From CAYJLW01 sp964370965 (lineage in GTDB: Bacteria; Actinomycetota; Acidimicrobiia; UBA2766): DNA of 38,301 nucleotides. The DNA lies in NCBI GenBank assembly GCA_964370965.1, contig CAYJLW010000040.1, positions 1 through 38,301 of the forward strand, in the 5' to 3' direction. Positions 31,850 to 38,301 of this stretch are shown here, piece after piece (position 1 is the stretch's first letter; every line of letters begins with the position of its first letter). A program made the translations under genes and the position numbers. Below the pieces are notes generated by a model. It did no database searches, was not told the origin of the DNA, and saw only the letters and a program-made list of their open reading frames with translations.

Positions 31850-33008
31850 GGTCCTCCCGGCCGGCGATCACCTCCTCATACAGGCGTCGCAGCCTCCGCG
31901 CCCAGATGTCCGCCTCGAACTCCGACTCGAAGCGGGCCCGGGCGGCGGCACCGAGACGCCCGCGGCCGGCGGGGTCGCGGGCCAGCGCCGTGACGGCCGT
32001 CGCGAACCGCTCCACGTCGCCGGGTGGGACGAGCACGCCGGTCTCGCGCGTGACGACCTCGGGGATCCCGCCCACGTCTGAGGCCACGGCGGGGCGGCCG
32101 CAGGCGAGCCCGTAGATGAGGGCGGTGGGCAGGGCCTCGAAGAGGCTGGGGTGCACGACGAGATCGGAGGCGTGCAGGAGGTCGCCCACGTCGTCGCGGA
32201 AGCCGGCGAAGACGACCACCTTCTCCGGGCCGGGCCGGACGCCGGCCGCTGCCGCCTCCAGCTCGTCTCGCAGGGGGCCGTCGCCGGCGAGAACGAACAC
32301 GACGCCGGCGTCGGGAGGGACCAGTGCCGCCGAGCGGAGCAACTCTGCGTGGCCCTTGCCGGGGCGCATCACCCCCACCATCGTGGCCATGACGGCGGCG
32401 TCGGGGACCCCGAGGGCCGCCCGGAGGGAGCGGCGTTCCCCCGCCGGGAGCGGTGCCGGGGCCCGCACCCCGTTGTGCACGGTCTCCACCGACTCGGGCG
32501 CCACGCGGAAGGAGCGCAGGTACCACTCGCGCTGTGCGTCAGACACGGTGATCGTGCGCGCCGCCGTCCGGATCCGGGCCTGCGCGGCGAGCCGGCGCTT
32601 GAGGCGGCCGACGGGACCGACGGAGTCCTCGATGAGATGGAGGGTCGAGACCATGGGAACGCCGAGGCGGCGTGCCGCCACCGCTCCCACGAGGTCGGCG
32701 TGCTTGAGGTGCGTGTGCACGACGTCGGGGGCGAGGGCGCGCACGGCGGCCACGCCCCGCGCGAGGCCGCGAGGGTCCCACCGGTTCGTGAGGTCGAGTG
32801 CGGTGACGGCCACGCCGAGGTCGCGGAGGCGACGGGGGTACGGGTGGTCTCCCAGGGGCGCGAGGCTGAGGACGCTCACGCGCAGGCCGGCGGAGGGGGC
32901 GGCCTCCGCGAGGTCTACGAGGACGTGCTCCGCCCCGCCGGGTCCCAGCTCGTGGATGACGTGGCAGACGTGAATCACCCCGAGCGCGTTGGCGGCGTCC
33001 TCGTGCAT
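31833..33008 (-). CDS. Glycosyltransferase family 4-like
   Basis: The 391-residue GT-B protein opens VIHVCHVIHELGPGGAEHVL, followed by VHTHLKHADLVGAVAA, VHNGVRAP, VGVMRPGKGHAELL, and FEALPTALIYGLACGRPAVA with DVGGIPEVV. In the E-x7-E motif the second Glu is Tyr (EALPTALIY), an uncommon change at a donor-binding residue, so donor use may differ. The ATG at 33008 begins just before the domain. The frame is open further to 33188, but that part is Arg/Pro-rich shadow. It stands alone on the minus strand between two plus-strand operons of the polysaccharide locus. Confidence 0.88.
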   Translation of the reverse strand: MHEDAANALGVIHVCHVIHELGPGGAEHVLVDLAEAAPSAGLRVSVLSLAPLGDHPYPRRLRDLGVAVTALDLTNRWDPRGLARGVAAVRALAPDVVHTHLKHADLVGAVAARRLGVPMVSTLHLIEDSVGPVGRLKRRLAAQARIRTAARTITVSDAQREWYLRSFRVAPESVETVHNGVRAPAPLPAGERRSLRAALGVPDAAVMATMVGVMRPGKGHAELLRSAALVPPDAGVVFVLAGDGPLRDELEAAAAGVRPGPEKVVVFAGFRDDVGDLLHASDLVVHPSLFEALPTALIYGLACGRPAVASDVGGIPEVVTRETGVLVPPGDVERFATAVTALARDPAGRGRLGAAARARFESEFEADIWARRLRRLYEEVIAGREDLRHRS

Positions 33009-33097
33009 GGCCAGAGGTAGGATACGGCTGTCGTCGGCCGTTCCCCGGAGGACTCCCTTGGCTCGGAACCCGCGAGTCCCCGCCACCGTGGGGCGCT
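33009..33097. promoter_or_regulatory. Divergent promoter region inside the polysaccharide locus
   Basis: These 89 bp separate the minus-strand glycosyltransferase from the plus-strand operon starting at 33098. On the minus strand TATCCT (33019-33024) could be a -10 box about 11 bp from the start codon, implying a very short leader. Plus-strand elements are not clear. Evidence is mainly the layout. Confidence 0.3.
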
Positions 33098-34231
33098 GTG
33101 TCCGGACTCGCTGACGGGCTGTTGGCGACAGGGGTTGCCGTGGGTGCCTACACCTATCTGGGCTACCCGGTGCTCCTCGAAGCGGCAAACCGGCTCCGTG
33201 GCCCGCGGGAGCCCGCTCCGGCGCAGCGCCTCCCGAGCCTCACCGTCCTCGTTGCCGCTCTCGACGAGGAGGCCTGCATAGGGGCGAAGATCGCGGACAC
33301 GCGGAGGCAGGACTACGGGGGCGAGGCCTTCGACGTCGTCGTCGTGGCCGACGGCTCCGCGGACGGGACCGCCCGCATCGCCGGGGAGCACGGCGCCACG
33401 GTCCTGTGGCGGCCGGAGAGACGGGGCAAGAGCGCCGCCGTGAACCGGGGAATGGCCGCCGCCACGACCGACGTCGTCGTGATGACGGACGCCAACTGCT
33501 CTCTCGCCCCCGGTTCCCTGAAGGCGGTCGGGGAGGCGTTCTGGGATCCCCGGGTGGCGGTCGTGAGCGGAGCGAAGACGGTCGGGGGTGAGGGCGCCGG
33601 GGGAGCCGGCGAGGGCCTCTACTGGCGGTTCGAGTCCCGCCTCAAGAGGGGCGAATCCGCGCTCGGCGTCACCATGGGCGCTCCCGGGGAGCTCTGCGGC
33701 GTGCGGCGCTCCACCTTCCGGCCCATCCCCGCCGGTGTCGTCAACGACGACTACCACCTCACCTGCGACGCCCTCGTGCGCGGGCTCAGCGTGGTGTACG
33801 TTCCGGCGGCCCGCACGTCTGAGGCGGTCTCGGAAACGGTCGCCGAGGAGTTCGAACGCCGCACCCGGATCGCCGCGGGCACTTGGCAGACGACACTCCA
33901 GCACCTGGCGCTGGCGGCTCCGTCCCAGGGTTGGACAGCCGTGTGCTTTCTATCCCACCGGGTGTTGCGCAGCATCGTCGTGCCGCCGCTCCTGCCGCTT
34001 CTCTGGGTGGGCGCCGGCCTCCGTGCCCCACGCAGCCGCTGGGCGCGGCTCCTCTGGTGGGGGCAGACAGCCTTCTACGCGTCGGCCGCCGCCGGCTACG
34101 TCGCCGACGTCCGGGCCTTCGGTGCCCCGTTCCAGTTCGTGTTCGTGAACGTCGCCACCTTGCGGGGGGCGGCGCGCTTCTTGAGAGGCACACAGCCGGT
34201 AGCGTGGCGGCGAGTGAGACGGAGCGTATGA
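33098..34231 (+). CDS. Membrane-bound glycosyltransferase family 2
   Basis: The 377-residue protein has an N-terminal hydrophobic segment, then a GT-A domain: SLTVLVAALDEE, VVVVADGSADGT, MTDANCS (DxD position), GAPGELCGVRRS and VNDDYHL. A Q-x-x-R-W-like site is degenerate (TRIAAGTWQ). Two or three C-terminal membrane helices end the protein. This layout is that of processive or lipid-linked GT2 enzymes at the membrane. GTG 33098 is the first in-frame start near the promoter. The stop overlaps the next gene (ATGA). It leads the operon with chain-length and polymerase genes. Confidence 0.87.
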   Translation: MSGLADGLLATGVAVGAYTYLGYPVLLEAANRLRGPREPAPAQRLPSLTVLVAALDEEACIGAKIADTRRQDYGGEAFDVVVVADGSADGTARIAGEHGATVLWRPERRGKSAAVNRGMAAATTDVVVMTDANCSLAPGSLKAVGEAFWDPRVAVVSGAKTVGGEGAGGAGEGLYWRFESRLKRGESALGVTMGAPGELCGVRRSTFRPIPAGVVNDDYHLTCDALVRGLSVVYVPAARTSEAVSETVAEEFERRTRIAAGTWQTTLQHLALAAPSQGWTAVCFLSHRVLRSIVVPPLLPLLWVGAGLRAPRSRWARLLWWGQTAFYASAAAGYVADVRAFGAPFQFVFVNVATLRGAARFLRGTQPVAWRRVRRSV

Positions 34232-35019
34232 CCATGGCCGAGACGACCGACACGGCAGGTGCCTGGAACCGGCTCCCCTGGCGGCGGCTCGTGCCGGGCC
34301 TCGTCGCCGGCGGCGTCACGTTCCTGCTGGTGGCGGTGGTGGGCTGCGGATACGTCATCTCGCGCCCTGCGACCTGGTCCGCCCGGGCCTCCGTCGTGGT
34401 CCTTCCCCGCGAGGGCCTCGACCCCCTCGCGGTCACCGGCTACTACGACACGCTCAGCCGGGGACAGGTCGTGGCCACCTACGCAGAGATCCTGCGCCTG
34501 CAGCGTTTCGAGCGGGCCGCGGCGTCCGGCGCCGGTCTCGACACCGCCGCGCGACGCACGGTGACGACCGACGTCCGGGTCGTCACGGGCACGGCGATGA
34601 TCACGATCGCCGCCACGACGCGAGATGCGCGTTCGGCCGTCGGGATGGCCGACGGAATCCTCGAGGCGGCGAACTCCTACATCAGCAAGCTCGACCAGCC
34701 ATACGTGGTCAGGATCGTGAGCGGCGCCAAGGGGACCGCCCAACAGTCCACCCCGAGCAGCCCGCCCCTGCTCGCCGTGATCGTCGTCGTCGCCCTCATG
34801 CTCGGGGTGGGGGTGCAGCAGGTTGTCTGGCAGCTCGGCAAGCTCCTGACCCCGCCGTCCGGGGGGGAGGGCTCCTCCGAGGCGCCCACGGCGGTTTCGC
34901 AGTCGGCGGCCGTCCCTGCCGCCGTGCCCTGGGGCGAGCCCGTGGCTCTCGGGGTGCAGCCGGTGCCGAAATCCGCCTCTGCCGGCCTCGTGGCGGATCC
35001 GGAAGCCCGTTCGTCGTGA
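34228..35019 (+). CDS. Wzz-like polysaccharide chain-length/co-polymerase protein
   Basis: The 263-residue protein has two membrane helices (about residues 20-45, LVAGGVTFLLVAVVGCGYVI, and about 178-200) flanking a roughly 130-residue extracytoplasmic part. This is the topology of Wzz/polysaccharide co-polymerases. The sequence after helix 1 (ASVVVLPREG, YYDTLSRGQVVATYAEIL) and before helix 2 (LDQPYVVRIVSGA) is shared with the second copy at 36538. No tyrosine-kinase domain is attached. The cytoplasmic tail is about 60 residues and Pro/Ala-rich. It sits directly before the polymerase gene (GTGA overlap), fitting a role in setting polymer length. Confidence 0.78.
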   Translation: MTMAETTDTAGAWNRLPWRRLVPGLVAGGVTFLLVAVVGCGYVISRPATWSARASVVVLPREGLDPLAVTGYYDTLSRGQVVATYAEILRLQRFERAAASGAGLDTAARRTVTTDVRVVTGTAMITIAATTRDARSAVGMADGILEAANSYISKLDQPYVVRIVSGAKGTAQQSTPSSPPLLAVIVVVALMLGVGVQQVVWQLGKLLTPPSGGEGSSEAPTAVSQSAAVPAAVPWGEPVALGVQPVPKSASAGLVADPEARSS

Positions 35020-36533
35020 ACCCCGGCGCGGCTCGCGCAGAGAGGCGCCCGCCGCCCGACTCGCCCGCGACACGGCTCCTCGCGGCCGCTGCCGGAGTGC
35101 TCGTGGCGGCAGCGGCGCTCGCCCTCGTGGTCGTGACGGGCAACTGGCTCCTGGGTGTCGTCTTCGTGTCCGGCTGCGCTGCCGTCCCGTTCCTCGTCAC
35201 GGTACCGTGGCTGGCCGCTCTCACCCTCGTCGTCGTGGACTTCGCGGACGTGTCCGGCGTGCTCGCGGACCGCGTGGGCTTCAGCGCCTACATCGCCTGC
35301 CTCGGCCTCGCCTTCGTGGCGTTGCTCGTCGGCCTCCGTACGGGTCGCGTACGCCTCGTGTGGTCGCCCGTGTTCGGTCTCGTCGCAGTGTGGTTCGCCG
35401 CGCAGGGGCTCGCCGCCTTCGCTGCCCAGGACCTGCCCGTGGCCGTGGCCGCCCTCGTCGACACGGCCAAGGACCTCGCCTTCTTCTTCGTCGTCGTGAC
35501 CCTGCTCGCCGGTTCGACCCGCGTGCTCACCGCGGTCCGTGTCGCCGTCGCCGTCGCCGTCCTCTTCGCCGTCCTCACGCTCCTTCAGGAGTTCGTGTTC
35601 CACAATTCGACGACGTTCTTCGGCTTCGTGCACGCGCCGCAGAGCGAGGACGTCGGCGGCGCCACGGCTCGCCACGCCGGTCCCGAGACCGACCCGAACT
35701 TCTGGGGGCGGACTCTTGTGCTCTTCGTTCCCCTCGCCCTGTCGCTGTGGGCGGGGGGGACGCGCACGCGGTGGCGATGGGCATGGGTCGGAGCTGCCGT
35801 CCTGCTCTGCGGCGGCCTCTATCTCACCGGGTCACGGGGCGCGCTCATCGGCCTCGGTCTCGCCCTCGTCGTGTGGTTCCTGGTCGCCGGGCGCCCCTAC
35901 AGCCGTTGGGCTCTCGGGCTGCCGCTCCTGGCGGTGGCGTTCCTGCTGCTGCCCGGGGCCGGTTCGCGCCTCGCGACCCTGGGCGAGCTGGACGCGGCCT
36001 CGGGGGAGGGGGGAGACGCGTCGCTGGTGGGACGGGTCGCCGCGCAGAAGGCCGGTGTCGCCATGTTCCTCGACCACCCCGCGCTGGGTGTGGGCACGGC
36101 GAACTTCCTCGCCCGCCAACCCGAGTACCAGCGGGTCACCGGCTTCGTCTCCACCCGCCTCCTCGCCCCGCACAACCTGTACCTGCAGATGGCTGCGGAG
36201 GGCGGGATCCTGGGGCTGACCGCCTGGACCCTGTTCTTCTGCGGCTCCTTCTTCGTGGCGTTGCGCGGGCTCGTGCTGGTCCGCCGGCGCGACGGTCCCC
36301 GGTCCGCGTTGGGATACGTGTCCGTGGGCGTGCTGGCGGGCTTGGTGGGTTTCGCGGCAGCGAGCGTGTTCCTGCACCTCGCCTACCTCCGCGTGCTCCT
36401 GTTCGTGATCGGAGTCGGCGCCCTGGTCGACCTCGACGCCCGCGGGCATGTCGAGTCCCGGGAGCCCTCTGTGACGTCCCCCTCGCCGAGCCCAGGGGAG
36501 CCGGCCGCCCCCCTGGCCGCAGTGGGGGCCTGA
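35016..36533 (+). CDS. O-antigen polymerase/ligase family membrane protein (Wzy/WaaL-like)
   Basis: The 505-residue protein has 10-12 membrane segments and the Wzy_C/O-antigen ligase family pattern. GPETDPNFWGRTLVLFVPLA comes before the main loop, then LTGSRGALIGLGLALVVW. A large external loop contains HPALGVGTANFL and APHNLYLQMAAEGGILGLTAW. Such enzymes join lipid-linked repeat units or attach the polymer to an acceptor on the outer face of the membrane. In this Wzx-dependent locus polymerase is the more likely role. It lies between two Wzz-like genes. GTG 35016 overlaps the upstream stop. Confidence 0.86.
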   Translation: MNPGAARAERRPPPDSPATRLLAAAAGVLVAAAALALVVVTGNWLLGVVFVSGCAAVPFLVTVPWLAALTLVVVDFADVSGVLADRVGFSAYIACLGLAFVALLVGLRTGRVRLVWSPVFGLVAVWFAAQGLAAFAAQDLPVAVAALVDTAKDLAFFFVVVTLLAGSTRVLTAVRVAVAVAVLFAVLTLLQEFVFHNSTTFFGFVHAPQSEDVGGATARHAGPETDPNFWGRTLVLFVPLALSLWAGGTRTRWRWAWVGAAVLLCGGLYLTGSRGALIGLGLALVVWFLVAGRPYSRWALGLPLLAVAFLLLPGAGSRLATLGELDAASGEGGDASLVGRVAAQKAGVAMFLDHPALGVGTANFLARQPEYQRVTGFVSTRLLAPHNLYLQMAAEGGILGLTAWTLFFCGSFFVALRGLVLVRRRDGPRSALGYVSVGVLAGLVGFAAASVFLHLAYLRVLLFVIGVGALVDLDARGHVESREPSVTSPSPSPGEPAAPLAAVGA

Positions 36534-36537
36534 GCCT

Positions 36538-37152
36538 GTGGCCGCGACCGTTCCCGCCACGGCGCCCCGGACGCGGGCCCCCTCGTTCGGGCGGGCGGTC
36601 GCCACCCGTGGCGCCGCCGCGGCTCTCGTCGTGTGCCTCGCGTCGGCGGCGCTCTTGCTCGCCATCGGCCGCCCGAGATGGCGCGCGGAGGCGAGCCTGG
36701 TCGTGGTGCCCGTGGAGGTCACCGATTCGGGAACGGACGCCTACCGCTTCGACACACTCAGCCGCGGCACCGTCGTCGCGACCTACGCCGCGATCCTCCT
36801 CCAGGAGAGGTTCGTGCAGGAAGGCGGTCGGGCGAGCGGTCTCGGGGAGCGGGCTCTGGACCAGATGCGCGTGGCTGCGGACACGTCGGCGAGCACGGCG
36901 GTGATCGTCCTCTCCGTCGAGGGGGACGACGAGATCGACTGCGAGCGGCTCACGGCGGCTCTGCTGGACGCGGGGGAGCGCTACATCGACTCGCTCGGCC
37001 AGCCCTATGTCGTGCGCACGGTCAAGAGCGCCGCCGGCTCCGCGCGGAGAACCCGGGACCTCGGGGGGGTTGCCCTCGTCCTCCTCGCCGTCGCCGCGGC
37101 GGCGGGCTACGTGCTCGTGCGCTCCCTGCGTTCCCGTCGAGGTGCGCCGTGA
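36538..37152 (+). CDS. Second Wzz-like chain-length protein
   Basis: The 204-residue paralogue of the protein at 34228 has helix 1 at about residues 22-43 and helix 2 near 175-195. It shares FDTLSRGTVVATYAAIL and LGQPYVVRTVKSA with the first copy, but lacks the long Pro/Ala tail. GTG 36538 lies 4 nt after the polymerase stop. The stop overlaps the last glycosyltransferase (GTGA). Two Wzz-like proteins around one polymerase could form a hetero-oligomer or produce two length classes; this is inference. Confidence 0.77.
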   Translation: MAATVPATAPRTRAPSFGRAVATRGAAAALVVCLASAALLLAIGRPRWRAEASLVVVPVEVTDSGTDAYRFDTLSRGTVVATYAAILLQERFVQEGGRASGLGERALDQMRVAADTSASTAVIVLSVEGDDEIDCERLTAALLDAGERYIDSLGQPYVVRTVKSAAGSARRTRDLGGVALVLLAVAAAAGYVLVRSLRSRRGAP

Positions 37153-38198
37153 CGCCGGGGCCTCTCGTGAGCATCTGCGTGAACAACTACAACTACGCCG
37201 GGTTCCTCGCGGAGGCGCTCGACAGCGCCCTGGGCCAGGACCACGAGTCCGTGGAGGTCGTGGTCGTCGACGACGGGTCCACCGACGGCTCCGGCGCGGT
37301 CCTGGACGCCTACGACGGCCGGGTCACTGTCATCCGCCAGGCCAACGGCGGCCAGGCGTCGGCGATGAACGTCGGTTTCGCCGCGAGCAGCGGGGAGATC
37401 GTGCACTTCCTCGACGCGGACGACCGCCTCCACCCGGACGCCGTCACCGAGGTCGTGGCGGCGTGGACGCCGGACCTGGCGAAGGTGCAGTACCGGCTGC
37501 GGGTGATCGACGCGAACGGCACCGCCGCGGGTGTGGACCCCCCCGCCGACGTCGAGATGCCCGACGGGGACGTCGTCCCCCTCCTCCTGGAGACGGGCAC
37601 ATACGTGATGCCGGTGACGACCGGCAACGCCTACGCGCGGCATGCCCTGGAGTCCGTGATGCCCATCCCGGAAGCCGAGTTCCGCATCTCCGCGGACGGG
37701 TACCTGAACGCCCTCGTGCCCTTTCACGGCCGGGTGCGCTCCCTCGACGCCGACCTGGGCGACTACCGGCTGCACGGGGCGAACCGTTGGGCACTCACCG
37801 GGGACGTCTCGGTGGAAGCGCTCCGCGACCGTATCCGCCTCGACCTCGCCCTGGCCGGCTACGTGGCGGGCGCCGCCGCCGCGTGCGGCCGCCCCGTCCC
37901 CGGGGACGTGCCGCTGCGGGACCCGGGCCACGTCCTGAACCGGCTGGCGTCGTTGCGCCTCGAGCCGGCTGCCCATCCGGTGCCCGGCGACCGGCCGGGT
38001 CGCCTCGCTCTGGCGGGGTTCGCAGCCGTGCGCCGGCACCGGGAACTGCCTGCGGCGCGCCGTGTGTTCCTGGGAGTCGTCATCGCCGTGGTGGCTTTCG
38101 CTCCCCGGCCCGTTGCCCGGGGGACGGTCCGCCTGGCACTCTCGAGCGACCGCCCCACCTGGGCGCGGGCCCTGGCGCGCTTCCTGCGGCGCCGTTGA
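37149..38198 (+). CDS. Glycosyltransferase family 2
   Basis: The 349-residue GT-A enzyme has LVSICVNNYNYAGFLAEALD at the N-terminus, VVVVDDGSTDGS (nucleotide-binding Asp), ANGGQASAMNVG and FLDADDRLHPDAV with the DxD site. A helical C-terminal third ends in RRR. It probably transfers a sugar to the growing repeat unit. GTG 37149 overlaps the preceding stop. It is the last plus-strand gene seen. Downstream (38199-38257) there is a weak hairpin, ACCCG-TTCT-CGGGT, and a GGTGGTGGGGT repeat. Confidence 0.87.
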   Translation: MTPGPLVSICVNNYNYAGFLAEALDSALGQDHESVEVVVVDDGSTDGSGAVLDAYDGRVTVIRQANGGQASAMNVGFAASSGEIVHFLDADDRLHPDAVTEVVAAWTPDLAKVQYRLRVIDANGTAAGVDPPADVEMPDGDVVPLLLETGTYVMPVTTGNAYARHALESVMPIPEAEFRISADGYLNALVPFHGRVRSLDADLGDYRLHGANRWALTGDVSVEALRDRIRLDLALAGYVAGAAAACGRPVPGDVPLRDPGHVLNRLASLRLEPAAHPVPGDRPGRLALAGFAAVRRHRELPAARRVFLGVVIAVVAFAPRPVARGTVRLALSSDRPTWARALARFLRRR

Positions 38199-38257
38199 CG
38201 TCCGTCCCCAACCCGTTCTCGGGTGGTGGGGTGGTGGGGTGCAGATCGGGGGTCGGT

Positions 38258-38301
38258 TCAGGTGCCGTTCCAGTTGCGGAGCACGCGGAGGCGGTTCCAG
38301 G
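38258..38301 (-). CDS. C-terminal end of an unidentified minus-strand gene
   Basis: From the right edge the minus strand reads an open frame ending RLRVLRNWNGT and TGA at 38258-38260. It would be convergent with the glycosyltransferase, 59 bp away. The 13 residues are too few to identify. The reading is plausible rather than proven. Confidence 0.35.
   Translation of the reverse strand, partial: WNRLRVLRNWNGT

Noticed and set aside
38223..38241. GGTGGTGGGGT repeats at the right end as a regulatory or CRISPR-like array
   Set aside because: Only two short imperfect copies, with no spacers. Ordinary G-rich intergenic sequence is enough to explain them.

Overview
The window is GC-rich throughout (roughly 70%, by eye). 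It uses many GTG and TTG starts, and most co-directional genes are joined by 4-nt GTGA or ATGA overlaps. This points to a high-GC actinobacterium. The gene families would fit an Acidimicrobiia-like lineage, but that placement is inference. A run of 10 N inside one gene, flanked by poly-C/poly-G, shows that this is a draft or metagenome scaffold.

Layout. (1) 1-3.8 kb: a large LuxR-type ATPase regulator (minus strand) faces a 3'-truncated FMN-dependent alpha-hydroxyacid dehydrogenase across a short region with a perfect 16-bp inverted repeat. (2) 3.85-6.3 kb: a less GC-rich islet beginning at tRNA-Arg(CCT). It holds a winged-helix protein coupled to the remnant of a nucleotidyltransferase, a second scrap of FMN oxidase, and a VapBC-type toxin-antitoxin pair. 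(3) 6.3-10.1 kb: an epoxide-hydrolase-like enzyme downstream of an orphan catalytic subunit of the type II DMSO-reductase (NarG/ethylbenzene dehydrogenase) group. (4) 10.4-17.5 kb: one secreted protein of at least about 2,300 residues, built of roughly 271-residue repeats and ending in a PKD domain, broken by the assembly gap. (5) 17.7-20.6 kb: DegV-family fatty-acid-binding protein, divergent PlsY-like acyltransferase and MFS transporter as an overlapping operon, closed by a 23-bp near-perfect inverted repeat. A minus-strand DsbA-family protein lies beyond it. (6) 21.4-38.2 kb: a Wzx/Wzy-type surface polysaccharide locus with five glycosyltransferases, a flippase, a polymerase/ligase, two Wzz-like chain-length proteins, a polysaccharide deacetylase, an FkbM methyltransferase and a FemAB-like acyltransferase.

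The most interesting part lies inside the polysaccharide locus. Four overlapping genes (28191-31849) encode an acyl-CoA dehydrogenase-like flavoenzyme, a stand-alone amino-acid adenylation enzyme, an acyl carrier protein and a GNAT-fold protein. The first three match the set that turns L-proline into pyrrole-2-carboxyl-carrier protein in pyoluteorin, prodiginine and aminocoumarin pathways. The adenylation pocket reads D-L-L-Y-L-A-L-V, which I recall as the code of stand-alone prolyl-AMP ligases. My working hypothesis is that this cluster makes a pyrrolyl (or prolyl/dehydroprolyl) thioester and that the GNAT protein or another acyltransferase places it on a surface glycan. The family assignments are well supported. 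The substrate and the link to the glycan are inference.

Not seen in the window: a phosphoglycosyl transferase to start the repeat unit, an outer-envelope export protein, a tyrosine kinase, rRNA, CRISPR arrays, or transposase/integrase genes.
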